A stretch of DNA of 13,244 nucleotides from contig NZ_CALIZP010000085.1 in assembly GCF_938028825.1 (NCBI RefSeq), positions 1 to 13,244 on the forward strand, in the 5' to 3' direction. The translations under genes and the position numbers were made by a program. Position 1 is the first letter of the stretch. Every line of letters begins with the position of its first letter. A model generated the notes under the pieces. The model saw nothing but the letters and a program-made list of their open reading frames with translations, was not told where the DNA came from and did no database searches. This DNA is from an uncultured Cardiobacterium sp. GTDB lineage: Bacteria > Pseudomonadota > Gammaproteobacteria > Cardiobacteriales > Cardiobacteriaceae. Below are positions 6,036 through 13,188 of this stretch, piece by piece.

Positions 6036-6593
6036 TTATTCTTCCGGCAGACAGTCTTCCGGATACCGGCGGATGGTGGCGAGCGATTGTTCAAGCAGTG
6101 TGGCAAAGTCGGCGCAAACGTAATTGATCGTGTCGGGGTCGTGGCTGAAGGCGATGATTTGCCCGCGTTGTCCGCCGACGGCGGGGGAATGGTCGGCAAT
6201 CAGCAGCAAGTCGGGTGCGGCAAAGGCGGCGAAAGGCAGCCAACCCGCCTGGTACCAGCCGTTGCGGATACGCAGGTCGCGTGGCTGCTCTTGTTCGTAG
6301 CCGTCGTATTGCGGCGCGCGACGCGCCATGTCTTCCCGTTCGCGCAGGGCGGTGGCCAGGGAGAGGAAGCCGTAGCCGGTAATGTAGCCGGGGCGGGCGA
6401 AGACGGTTTGCCATTCATCGCTGCCGTCCGCAGTCTGCCAAGCGGCTTTGAGTGCGGGGTCGAGGGGGAAGCCGAGTGCGGCTTCGGCAGCGGCGATGTC
6501 GGCGGCACTCGCCGGAGGTCGGGTGCGCAGGGGTTCTAGCCCGTTGTCGCGGTAGAGGGTACGCAGGGCGGTGAGGTAGGCGGGGAAGGGCAT
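6036..6593 (-). CDS. SMI1/KNR4 (SUKH) family protein
   Basis: The 185-residue cytoplasmic protein shows the SUKH pattern: an opening helix, then SAADIAAAEAALGFPLDPAL, then a Trp-containing loop and GYGFLSL. A WYQAGWLPFA segment, LLIADHSPAVGG with RGQIIAF, and a closing helix (FATLLEQ) follow. In bacteria many SUKH proteins are immunity proteins against secreted or contact-dependent toxins. Others have unknown roles. No toxin gene is visible next to it, so an orphan immunity role is only inference. The ATG at 6593 has no strong ribosome-binding site and starts 23 bp after the heme-operon terminator stem. I see no separate promoter. A short, possibly broken ORF follows 18 bp downstream. Family call is good, function open. 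Confidence 0.85.
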   Translation of the reverse strand: MPFPAYLTALRTLYRDNGLEPLRTRPPASAADIAAAEAALGFPLDPALKAAWQTADGSDEWQTVFARPGYITGYGFLSLATALREREDMARRAPQYDGYEQEQPRDLRIRNGWYQAGWLPFAAFAAPDLLLIADHSPAVGGQRGQIIAFSHDPDTINYVCADFATLLEQSLATIRRYPEDCLPEE

Positions 6594-6616
6594 GTCATCA
6601 GGTTTGTATGTAGAGA

Positions 6617-6642
6617 AAAACACCCGCCGGAGCGGGTGTTTT
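6617..6642 (-). terminator. Terminator of the hemCDXY operon
   Basis: AAAACACCCGC (6617-6627), loop CGGA and GCGGGTGTTTT (6632-6642) form an 11-bp perfect stem. On the minus strand a five-T run followed by CTC closes it. It begins 3 bp after the hemY stop codon and lies 23 bp before the SUKH start codon. Confidence 0.88.
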
Positions 6643-6645
6643 GGG

Positions 6646-7998
6646 TCAGTTTTTGTTTTCTTTGGGCTCCTCGCCGCCATCGCCGCTTTGTTCGGCGGCG
6701 GCAGGCGGTGTGTCGGGTTCTTCCGCCGGTTTTCCGGCGTCAACCGCCGTGCCTTGTTCGACAGCGGGCGGGGTTTGCGGGGCCGGCAGCAGATCGCCTT
6801 CGAGGGCTTGTTCGGGGTGTGCCGGGGCGACGCTTTGCCGGTAGGCAAGCAGTGCGGCTTCCGGGCGGTTCTGTGCGTCGAGGATTTGCGCGTAGAGGGC
6901 AAAGGCTTCGGGCGCCTGGCCGCGTTTGATGGCTTCTTCAACGGCTTGCAGCGCAGTGTCGAGGTCTTTCGCTTTGTAGGCGATAAGCGCTTTGGCGTAG
7001 AGGAAGATGGCGTCGTTCGCGTGCTTGCTTTCCCACTGTTTCATGTTGTCGAGCTGGGCACGGAAGTCGGCGCGGCGCAGTTGGCTGTATGCCTGGATGA
7101 GTTCGAGGTCCTGGCTTTGGCGGATTTCGCCGGCAAGCAGTTTTTCGGCTTCTTCGGGGTGGTCGTTCGCCGCCAGCGCACCGGCGTATTGCAGGATGAG
7201 GGCCTTGTCGTGGCGCAGGTCGGCGGGCAGGCGTTTCCACGCGGCTTCGAGGGTCTGGATGTCGCTTTTGGCGCTGTCGTGCAGGATGCCCTGCGCGTAG
7301 GTTTGGCGGCGTCCGTGGTAGGCGGCGTCATCCAGTTGCGGGCGCAGGGCGGCGAGGTTGTGCCAGGCTTTCTCCCAGTTCTGCTGCGCGGCGTAGGCGG
7401 TATCGAGCAGGGCGATGATTTTGCTGTTGCGCGGTTCTTCGCTGTGCAGTTGTTCGAGCAGTTTGACGGCCTGATCGTAAGCACCGTTTTGTACGTGGAT
7501 TTCGGCTTCGGTCAGGCGGGTCAGGTTGCTTTGTTGCTGGCGGGCGCCTTCGCGCGCGCGCAGCAGGTAGTGGTCGCGGCGGTCTTTGGCGTTTTGCCGG
7601 TCGGCGGCGATGGCGGCGTTTTCGTAGTAGATGACGGCGTCCCGGCCGAGCGCGGTCATCAGGCGGCCGCCGTGTTCGAGATCGCGTTCGGCGCGGCCGT
7701 AGTGGCCGGACAGCATGGCGGCAAGGCCGCTTTTCAGCAGGCGTTCGGCTTTGTGGCGGCGGCGCACGCTGCTGCTGCGGCTGAGGATTTGCGGGCTGTG
7801 CCAGAGGACACAGAGGACGCGCAGGCAGTAGAAGATGATGCCGGAGGCGATGAGCGAGAGGATGAGCCAGACGATGAGCGAGGTCTCAACGTAGTGGGTG
7901 GCGGTTTTGAAGTACACCCGCACCGGAATCTGGTTCACGGCATAGCCGATGAAGGTGCAGAGGGCGAAGGCGAAGAGGGCGAGGATGACGCGTATCAT
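6646..7998 (-). CDS. hemY: HemY: inner-membrane TPR protein of the heme operon
   Basis: The 450-residue HemY carries two N-terminal membrane segments (about 3-22 and 40-62), as in the HemY N-terminal family, then a long helical TPR-type domain. Repeat-like units include SGHYGRAERDLEHGG, NGAYDQAVKLLEQLH, AAQQNWEKAWHNLA and AKDLDTALQAVEEAIKRG. The last 60 residues are Pro/Ala/Glu-rich and probably disordered. This is the proteobacterial HemY, not the unrelated Bacillus protoporphyrinogen oxidase of the same name. In E. coli-like bacteria it belongs to the hemCDXY operon and is thought to act in late heme synthesis, but its exact role is unsettled. The ATG at 7998 is preceded by AAGGAG at 6-bp spacing inside the end of hemX, with a 3-bp gap between the genes. 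Confidence 0.92.
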   Translation of the reverse strand: MIRVILALFAFALCTFIGYAVNQIPVRVYFKTATHYVETSLIVWLILSLIASGIIFYCLRVLCVLWHSPQILSRSSSVRRRHKAERLLKSGLAAMLSGHYGRAERDLEHGGRLMTALGRDAVIYYENAAIAADRQNAKDRRDHYLLRAREGARQQQSNLTRLTEAEIHVQNGAYDQAVKLLEQLHSEEPRNSKIIALLDTAYAAQQNWEKAWHNLAALRPQLDDAAYHGRRQTYAQGILHDSAKSDIQTLEAAWKRLPADLRHDKALILQYAGALAANDHPEEAEKLLAGEIRQSQDLELIQAYSQLRRADFRAQLDNMKQWESKHANDAIFLYAKALIAYKAKDLDTALQAVEEAIKRGQAPEAFALYAQILDAQNRPEAALLAYRQSVAPAHPEQALEGDLLPAPQTPPAVEQGTAVDAGKPAEEPDTPPAAAEQSGDGGEEPKENKN

Positions 7999-8001
7999 GG
8001 T

Positions 8002-9261
8002 TTACTCCTTCGCGGCTTTTTCGATTTGGTCGATCAGGACACCGATGTCCGGGGCTTTGCTGTCGCCCGCTTCGAGTTTGTCGAGGGTGGCAAGGGCAGC
8101 GGCGACATCGCTGTTTGCGGTGTCGAAGAGGCGTTCGATCTGGGTGTAGATTTGTTTGGCGGCGGCGTCGTAGGCGACCCGGTCGTGCAGTTGCAGGGCA
8201 TTGCGCGCGAAGGCGAGGTCAAGGCGCAGGTTTTCTTTGAGGATGGTTTGCAGGGCGTCGTTGGCTTGCACCCAGGCGAGCCCGGCATCGTCGATAGCGG
8301 TAACGGTGATGGTTTTTTCGAGGATGTTTTGCCCTGCGCCCTTGAGTTTGTCCTGCCAGCCGGTTTGTCCGGTCTTGGCCGGGGCGGCAAGCAGGTTGAG
8401 GGTGTTGACGTTTTTGTACGGCCATTTCGGCAGGGTGGCGATGATGGCGTCGATTTCGGCAGCCGGAGCCGGTTTGGCGGCGAGGATGCCGTATTCGGTA
8501 CGCAGTTCGGTGAGCGCGTTCTGGTATTCGGCGTAGGGGCTGTTATTCAGATTGAAGAGGGTGTAGGTTTCACCCGCCTGGTCGAGGTAGGCTTTGGCAG
8601 CGGTGTAGTTGCCGTCACCGGCGGCGATTTTCGCCATTTTCAGCGCGTTCAGCAGCGGGTAGGGGTTGGCGCTGCTGCTGTTCTGCGCGAGGGCGTGCTC
8701 GATAAGGACGCGTTTTTCGTCAATTTGCCGGACGGCGGCTTTGGCGGCGGCTTCGCTTTCCTGTACGGCGGCGATTTCTTTGCTGAGGTCGATTTTGGTC
8801 TCGCCCTGGGCGAAGCTCGCCAGTTCTTGTTTGATGAGGCTTTCGGCCTGGTCGCGGCTGATGCTGTGTTGGGCGGCGATGGCGGCGATTTGTTCGTCGC
8901 TGACCTGGTTGGCGGCAACGGCGGCATTCACGGCGGTGTTGATGGCGCTGTCAATGTTTTTGGTCTGCTGGCCGAGTTGGGCAACTTGCTGTTCCAAGTC
9001 GTCCACTCTGCTGATGGTGGCGTAGGTTTTCGGCGCGGTGTCGTTCAGGTTGAGGTTCAGTTTGGCGATGGCGTCGTTGTAGTGGTCGGTGATTTTGTTC
9101 AGCGCGAAGGTACCGCCGCCGGCAATGGCCACGCTGACCACGAGGGAAAGGAACGCCAGTCCGCGCCCGCTGCCGCTTTGCGGTGCCTGGTGCTTGCCGG
9201 GGATGTCTTGCGCTACGGGGTGTGCGTCTTGCTGATTTTCGGTTTGGTTCGGGTCAGTCAT
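8002..9261 (-). CDS. hemX: HemX family membrane-anchored protein
   Basis: This 419-residue protein has the HemX layout: a short hydrophilic N-terminus, one membrane segment (about 34-54, LAFLSLVVSVAIAGGGTFAL), a helical coiled-coil-like stretch (about 58-200) and a C-terminal helical domain. It is often labelled uroporphyrinogen-III C-methyltransferase because of its operon, but no SAM-dependent methyltransferase motifs are visible, so that enzyme name should not be used. It probably faces the periplasm as a single-pass protein. The role in heme synthesis or complex assembly is not established. The ATG at 9261 has AGGAG at 6-bp spacing. The gene overlaps the end of hemD by 8 bp and is followed by hemY after 3 bp. 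Confidence 0.9.
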   Translation of the reverse strand: MTDPNQTENQQDAHPVAQDIPGKHQAPQSGSGRGLAFLSLVVSVAIAGGGTFALNKITDHYNDAIAKLNLNLNDTAPKTYATISRVDDLEQQVAQLGQQTKNIDSAINTAVNAAVAANQVSDEQIAAIAAQHSISRDQAESLIKQELASFAQGETKIDLSKEIAAVQESEAAAKAAVRQIDEKRVLIEHALAQNSSSANPYPLLNALKMAKIAAGDGNYTAAKAYLDQAGETYTLFNLNNSPYAEYQNALTELRTEYGILAAKPAPAAEIDAIIATLPKWPYKNVNTLNLLAAPAKTGQTGWQDKLKGAGQNILEKTITVTAIDDAGLAWVQANDALQTILKENLRLDLAFARNALQLHDRVAYDAAAKQIYTQIERLFDTANSDVAAALATLDKLEAGDSKAPDIGVLIDQIEKAAKE

Positions 9262-9994
9262 GGGGGGCTCCTGGGTTGGGTTCCACCGTCTGCCACCAGC
9301 GGCAGATGGCTGCGATTTGCTCGGTTTCACCGGCTTTTTCCGCGCAGATGTGTCTGCGAAAGCCTTGTTTTTCCGCGTATTGCGCCACCCGTTCGCTGAT
9401 GGCGGCGATACAGGCGCGGCATTTTAGCAGTTTTCGTTTTTCTTGCGGGACTATTGCAAGCAGGTGATCAAGGGTTTGCCGGCTGGCAATGGTGATGATG
9501 TGCGGGATGGGCAGGGAGGCGGGGTAGTGCGCGCTCGGGTTGATGCGGCAATAAGGCTGAATGGTGTGTACAGTGTTGTTTGGGCTGAGTATTTCGGCGA
9601 GTTTCGTTCTGCCGTCCGGGGCGGCAATCAGGGCGATGCGCGCACCGCGCGGTTGCCAGGCGGCGAGGAGGGCTTCGCTGTTGTACGGCGGCGGGGCGCA
9701 GCGGTCGGGCGGGCGGGGCATGGCAGCGGCGGTGGCGCTGCCGATAGCGACGGTTTGCTGCCCGCGCAAGCGGTATTGCGCGAGCAGGTGTTGCACGGCG
9801 GCAGCGCTGGTGAAGACGAGGGTGTCGCTGTCATCAAGTATGGCGCGGTCGGCGGCGCTGAGGGGTTGCGGGATGGTTGCCATCAGCGGCAGGTGGTAAG
9901 TGGTACCGCCCAGTGCGGCGATGCGGTTGCGAAAGGCGGGGTAGTGGCTGCTGTCGCGGGTGTAGAGGATGATGCAGCCGCTCAGTTCAGGCAT
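9254..9994 (-). CDS. hemD: Uroporphyrinogen-III synthase
   Basis: The enzyme closes hydroxymethylbilane into uroporphyrinogen III, inverting ring D, in the cytosol. The 246-residue length fits. HemD sequences are poorly conserved; visible family-like segments are ILYTRD at the start, ALGGTTYHLPLM (about 28-39), LVFTSAAAVQHLL (about 60-72), VAIGSATAAAM (about 82-92) and the central PDGRTKLAEIL (about 125-135). Location between hemC and hemX makes the call secure. The ATG at 9994 overlaps the hemC stop by 8 bp (ATGCCTGA). The frame is open for 13 further codons upstream, but that extension would lie inside hemC. No strong ribosome-binding site is seen, so translational coupling to hemC is likely. 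Confidence 0.9.
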   Translation of the reverse strand: MPELSGCIILYTRDSSHYPAFRNRIAALGGTTYHLPLMATIPQPLSAADRAILDDSDTLVFTSAAAVQHLLAQYRLRGQQTVAIGSATAAAMPRPPDRCAPPPYNSEALLAAWQPRGARIALIAAPDGRTKLAEILSPNNTVHTIQPYCRINPSAHYPASLPIPHIITIASRQTLDHLLAIVPQEKRKLLKCRACIAAISERVAQYAEKQGFRRHICAEKAGETEQIAAICRWWQTVEPNPGAPHD

Positions 9995-10919
9995 GACCAA
10001 GGCGGTGCAGGATGTTGCGCGCACCACCGGCAATCAGGCGAGCGGCGATGTCTTCGCCCAGCGCTGTGGCATCGATACGCGGGGCATCGTCGCTTGCGGC
10101 GAGATAGTCGCTACCATCCGGCATACCGATGCGCGCTTCCAGGTGAATACGCTCGCCGTGCAGGGTGGCAAAGGCAGCGAGTGGCACCTGGCAGGAACCT
10201 TCAAGATGGCGGTTGATGATGCGCTCAGTTTGCACACACAGGGCGGTGTCGGCGTCATTCAGCGCGGCAAGCAGCGGGTAGGCGGGGCTGTCCGGGCGGC
10301 ATTCGATACCAATCGCGCCCTGGCCGATGGCGGGCAGCGACAGGGCGACGGGCAATGTTTCGCGGATGCGCTCGTGCAGGCCGAGGCGGAGCAATCCGGC
10401 GCAGGCGAGGATGATGGCGTCGAACTCGCCCCGGTCGAGTTTGGCGAGGCGGGTTTGCACGTTGCCGCGCAGGTCGCGCAACACTACATCGGGGCGGGTG
10501 CGGGCGATTTGCATGCGGCGACGCAGGCTGCACGTTCCGACCACCGCCCCGGCAGGCAGATTGGCAAAGCGGGCGAAGCGGTTGCTGACGAAAGCGTCGT
10601 AAGGATTCTCGCGCGGCAGAATGGCGGCGATAGCGTAACCTTCCGGCAGGTACACGCCGACATCCTTCATCGAATGCACGGCAATATCCGCTTCATCACG
10701 CGCCAGCGCCTGTTCCAGTTCCTTGATGAACAGCCCCTTGCCGCCGATTTTGGCCAGCGGTGCGTCTAGCAGTTGATCGCCGCGCGTGGTCATCGGCACG
10801 AGGCGGACGGCAAGCTGCGGATAACGTTCGCGCAGGCGGGTGGCGACATGTTCGGCCTGCCACAGGGCGAGCCTGCTTTCGCGGGTGGCGATACGGATTT
10901 CGGAGAGAGAAGGATTCAT
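9987..10919 (-). CDS. hemC: Hydroxymethylbilane synthase (porphobilinogen deaminase)
   Basis: The cytosolic enzyme polymerises four porphobilinogens into hydroxymethylbilane. The 310-residue length is typical. Landmarks: IATRESRLALWQ at 10-21, KIGGKGLFIKELEQAL at 58-72, HSMKD at 82-86 with catalytic Asp86 (E. coli Asp84), TCSLRRR at 129-135, RGNVQTRL at 151-158, and EGSCQVPLA with Cys243 as the dipyrromethane cofactor attachment site (E. coli Cys242). HSMKD is followed by VGVYLPEG rather than the more usual VP. The ATG at 10919 has no clear ribosome-binding site. The long open frame continuing upstream on this strand is only the complement of argH. First gene of the hemCDXY operon, 45 bp from divergent argH. 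Confidence 0.97.
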   Translation of the reverse strand: MNPSLSEIRIATRESRLALWQAEHVATRLRERYPQLAVRLVPMTTRGDQLLDAPLAKIGGKGLFIKELEQALARDEADIAVHSMKDVGVYLPEGYAIAAILPRENPYDAFVSNRFARFANLPAGAVVGTCSLRRRMQIARTRPDVVLRDLRGNVQTRLAKLDRGEFDAIILACAGLLRLGLHERIRETLPVALSLPAIGQGAIGIECRPDSPAYPLLAALNDADTALCVQTERIINRHLEGSCQVPLAAFATLHGERIHLEARIGMPDGSDYLAASDDAPRIDATALGEDIAARLIAGGARNILHRLGHA

Positions 10920-10924
10920 GCGGT

Positions 10925-10934
10925 TGTACAATGC
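10925..10934 (+). promoter_or_regulatory. Candidate -10 element for argH
   Basis: TGTACAATGC contains TACAAT (10927-10932), 32 bases before the argH ATG. No good -35 box is present at 16-18 bp upstream, where the sequence lies inside the hemC start. The same ten bases occur before the CPBP gene at 3979-3988. Confidence 0.35.
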
Positions 10935-10954
10935 ACGGAAAGACACAACCCGCG

Positions 10955-10984
10955 AGTTTACTGTATGCACAAAGCGAAAACCAA
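10955..10984 (-). promoter_or_regulatory. Candidate hemC promoter overlapping the argH start
   Basis: On the minus strand TTGGTT (10984-10979) and TAAACT (10960-10955) are separated by 18 bp. Each is a partial match to the -35 and -10 consensus (three and four of six). The position would place the hemC -35 box inside the first codons of argH. With only 45 bp between start codons, such overlap is expected, but this exact choice is weak. Confidence 0.25.
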
Positions 10985-12356
10985 CAGCGCCTGGGGCGGC
11001 CGCTTCCAGGAATCCACCGACGCCTTCGTCGCCGCCTTCACCGCTTCCGTCGCCTTCGACCGGCGTCTTGCCGCCGAAGACATCGCCGGCTCCAAAGCCC
11101 ACGCCGCCATGCTGGTCAAACAGGGCGTCCTCAGCGCCGGGGACGGAGAGGCCATCGCGCGAGGGCTGGACACCATCGCCGCTGAAATCGCGCGCGGCGA
11201 ATTCGTGTGGGACACGGCACTGGAAGATGTACACATGAACATCGAAAAACGCCTCACCGACCTCATCGGCGACGCCGGCAAACGCCTGCACACCGGCCGC
11301 TCGCGCAACGACCAGGTCGCCACCGACATCCGCCTCTACACCCGTGCCGCCATCGACCGCGTCCTTGCCGAAATCCGCCGCCTGCAACGCGCCATCCTCA
11401 CCCTCGCCGAGGGCGAAACCGACACCATCATGCCCGGCTTCACCCACCTGCAAGTCGCCCAGCCCGTGACCTTCGGCCACCACCTCATGGCCTGGTACGA
11501 AATGCTCAAGCGCGACGCCGGGCGCTTCACGGACAGCCGCGAACGCCTGAACCAGTCCCCGCTCGGCGCCGCCGCCCTCGCCGGCACCACCTACCCCATC
11601 GATCGCCACATGACCGCCGCTGCCCTCGGCTTCAACGCGCCATGTGCCAACTCGCTCGATGCCGTTTCCGACCGCGACTTCGCCATCGAAACCTGTGCCG
11701 CCGCCGCCATCCTCATGATGCACCTCAGCCGCATCGCCGAAGAACTCATCCACTGGAACAGCGCCGCCTACCGCTTCATCGACCTGCCCGACCGTTTCTG
11801 CACCGGCTCCTCCATCATGCCGCAGAAAAAAAATCCCGACGTGCCCGAACTCGTGCGCGGCAAAAGCGGCCGCGTTTACGGCCACCTCTTCGCTCTGCTC
11901 ACCCTGATGAAAAGCCAGCCGCTCGCCTACAACAAAGACAACCAGGAAGACAAAGAACCCCTCTTCGACACCCTCGACACCGTCCTCGCCTGCCTGCGCG
12001 CCTTCGCCGACATGATTCCCGCCATCGAAGCCAACCGCGCTGCCATGTACCGCGCCGCCAGCGAAGGCTACTCCACCGCGACCGATCTGGCCGATTACCT
12101 CGTGCGGCGCGGCGTCCCCTTCCGCGACGCGCACGAAATCGTCGGTCGCGCCGTGCATCTCGCCATCGAGCGCCGCTGCACCCTGGACGCCCTGCCGCTG
12201 GTCGACCTGCAACAACTCTCGCCCGCCATCGCGGAAGACGTGTACCAAAACCTCACCCTCGAAGGCTCCGTCAACGCCCGCGACCACTTCGGCGGTACCG
12301 CGCCCGCGCAAGTCAAAGCGCGCATTGCCGCCACCCGCGAAACCTTGCAGGATTGA
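10965..12356 (+). CDS. argH: Argininosuccinate lyase
   Basis: The last enzyme of arginine synthesis splits argininosuccinate into arginine and fumarate in the cytosol as a homotetramer. At 463 residues it has the normal family length. Visible motifs: WGGRFQ near the N-terminus (10-15), HTGRSRNDQVATD at 109-121, GFTHLQ with the conserved His161, and the fumarase-superfamily signature GSSIMPQKKNPD at 281-292 containing the catalytic serine loop. EGYSTATDLADYLV and HFGGTAP near the end are also family-typical. The ATG at 10965 gives MHKAKTNSAWGGRF, matching the usual start; GAG (10954-10956) is a weak ribosome-binding site 8 bp upstream. The gene is divergent from hemC, a conserved neighbourhood in several gammaproteobacteria as I recall. 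The two lipoprotein genes follow on the same strand. Confidence 0.98.
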   Translation: MHKAKTNSAWGGRFQESTDAFVAAFTASVAFDRRLAAEDIAGSKAHAAMLVKQGVLSAGDGEAIARGLDTIAAEIARGEFVWDTALEDVHMNIEKRLTDLIGDAGKRLHTGRSRNDQVATDIRLYTRAAIDRVLAEIRRLQRAILTLAEGETDTIMPGFTHLQVAQPVTFGHHLMAWYEMLKRDAGRFTDSRERLNQSPLGAAALAGTTYPIDRHMTAAALGFNAPCANSLDAVSDRDFAIETCAAAAILMMHLSRIAEELIHWNSAAYRFIDLPDRFCTGSSIMPQKKNPDVPELVRGKSGRVYGHLFALLTLMKSQPLAYNKDNQEDKEPLFDTLDTVLACLRAFADMIPAIEANRAAMYRAASEGYSTATDLADYLVRRGVPFRDAHEIVGRAVHLAIERRCTLDALPLVDLQQLSPAIAEDVYQNLTLEGSVNARDHFGGTAPAQVKARIAATRETLQD

Positions 12357-12426
12357 CATTACCGCCCGCCCTGAATTGCACTACTCTTTTGCCAACCCGA
12401 ACACGGGCAAACACAGGAGACACCAC

Positions 12427-12768
12427 ATGAAAAACACCCTCATCAAAACCTCGCTACTCGCTGCCACCCTCGGCGGCCTCGCCGCATGCAGCACCGTTAC
12501 CCCGCCGAACCAGTCCGGCACCACCACCGCGCGTAACGCCGCCATCGGTGCCGCTGTCGGCGCAGGCATCGGCCAACTGTGGGGCAAAGATACCGAATCC
12601 ACCCTGACCGGTGCCGCCATCGGCGGCCTCATCGGCAGCCAGGTCCGCACCCCGGACGGCACCGGCACCTACCAGCAGCCGACCTACCAACAACCCACCT
12701 ACCAGCAGCCGACCTACAACAATGGCGGATACAACAGCGGCTATAACAATGGCGGCTACCGTCGCTAA
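12427..12768 (+). CDS. Small glycine-zipper lipoprotein with TYQQP repeats
   Basis: The 113-residue protein has a lipoprotein signal ending in LGGLAAC with the lipidated Cys21. A glycine-zipper region follows (about 36-72: AAIGAAVGAGIGQ, then TGAAIGGLIGSQ), similar to outer-membrane Gly-zipper or SlyB-like small lipoproteins. The C-terminus is low-complexity: TYQQP three times, then TYNNG and Gly/Tyr/Asn repeats ending YRR. Probably anchored in the outer membrane, with an envelope-structural or stress role as in related proteins. That function is not shown here. AGGAG at 12415-12419 lies 7 bp before the ATG. The gap to argH is 70 bp. The next gene, 9 bp downstream, encodes a related lipoprotein with the same GAGIGQ core. 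Confidence 0.88.
   Translation: MKNTLIKTSLLAATLGGLAACSTVTPPNQSGTTTARNAAIGAAVGAGIGQLWGKDTESTLTGAAIGGLIGSQVRTPDGTGTYQQPTYQQPTYQQPTYNNGGYNSGYNNGGYRR
12667..12726 (+). repeat. 15-bp tandem repeat in the lipoprotein gene
   Basis: Units start at 12667, 12682, 12697 and 12712. The first and third are identical (ACCTACCAGCAGCCG), the second differs at three bases without changing the TYQQP product, and the fourth keeps only the start (ACCTACAACAATGGC). The silent differences show that the array is not freshly duplicated. Confidence 0.85.
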
Positions 12769-12777
12769 GGTCGCCGC

Positions 12778-13083
12778 ATGAAAACCCCGCTGCCGCTCAT
12801 CCTGCCGCTGCTGCTCGCCGCCTGCACCGCCACTCCGCGCAACGACGTACCCTTGCAGGCGCAAGCACCCGGCGCTCCGCCGGACAGCAGCATCGGCAAA
12901 GCGGACATCATCGGTGCGGCACACCGCCGCTATGCCCGCCAGCCGAACGAAGTGAACAACGCCCTCTGGGGCGGCGCCATCGGTGCCGGTATCGGACAGT
13001 CTATCGGTCACGACACCGAAGGCACCGCCTACGGCTTCGGCGCCGGTGTCCTGAGTGGGTATTACAGCGGCTTTCTTTACTGA
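12778..13083 (+). CDS. Second small glycine-zipper lipoprotein
   Basis: The 101-residue protein has a lipoprotein signal ending LLLAAC with Cys16. After a Pro/Ala-rich linker and a helical segment (IIGAAHRRYARQPNEVNN), it carries a glycine-zipper core, GGAIGAGIGQSIGHDTEG (about 65-82). This matches the upstream lipoprotein at GAGIGQ-x-x-G-x-D-T-E, so the two look like tandem paralogues that diverged strongly outside the core. It ends in aromatic, Gly-rich GYYSGFLY. AAGG overlapping the previous stop codon gives a ribosome-binding site 7 bp before the ATG. The 9-bp gap indicates one operon, ended by the hairpin at 13099-13122. Likely outer-membrane envelope protein. Function not known. Confidence 0.85.
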   Translation: MKTPLPLILPLLLAACTATPRNDVPLQAQAPGAPPDSSIGKADIIGAAHRRYARQPNEVNNALWGGAIGAGIGQSIGHDTEGTAYGFGAGVLSGYYSGFLY

Positions 13084-13098
13084 GCGCGAAGACAGCAC

Positions 13099-13126
13099 AA
13101 TCCCCGGTCCGTACCGGGGATTTTTT
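13099..13126 (+). terminator. Intrinsic terminator after the lipoprotein genes
   Basis: AATCCCCGGT (13099-13108), loop CCGT and ACCGGGGATT (13113-13122) form a 10-bp perfect stem. Six T residues (13121-13126) follow. It lies 15 bp after the second lipoprotein stop codon. Confidence 0.92.
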
Positions 13127-13130
13127 GGCG

Positions 13131-13188
13131 TAATGGACAAATTTCATGCTTTTTTTGAGATGTTGCGCCCTAATGGACAAATTTCATG
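13131..13188. repeat. 18-bp direct repeat, two copies with 40-bp period
   Basis: TAATGGACAAATTTCATG occurs at 13131-13148 and again at 13171-13188. The 22-bp spacer contains a T7 run, and the sequence after each copy is unrelated. It starts 4 bp beyond the terminator T-run. On the minus strand each copy reads ATGAAATTTGTCCATTA, and one is preceded by GGGGAGATC. Possible meanings are tandem binding sites, the edge of a mobile element, or a duplicated leader. The remaining sequence to 13244 is AT-rich with no recognisable gene. Confidence 0.8.

Noticed and set aside
8002..9261. Naming HemX a uroporphyrinogen-III methyltransferase
   Set aside because: No SAM-binding or methyltransferase motifs are present. 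Only the operon position and HemX layout are seen.
6592..9399. A 935-codon open frame on the plus strand
   Set aside because: It is the complement of hemY and hemX, both of which have clear domains, ribosome-binding sites and operon spacing. The translation is Val/Gly/Phe-rich, as typical for the antisense of GC-rich genes.
12353..12358. Perfect TTGACA as a -35 box for the lipoprotein genes
   Set aside because: It overlaps the argH stop codon and no acceptable -10 hexamer lies 16-18 bp downstream. The chance match is left unannotated.
10920..12359. Upstream extension of the hemC frame on the minus strand, giving a 790-codon ORF
   Set aside because: The extension is the antisense of argH and shows no domain. 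HemC itself begins at 10919 with its conserved N-terminus.
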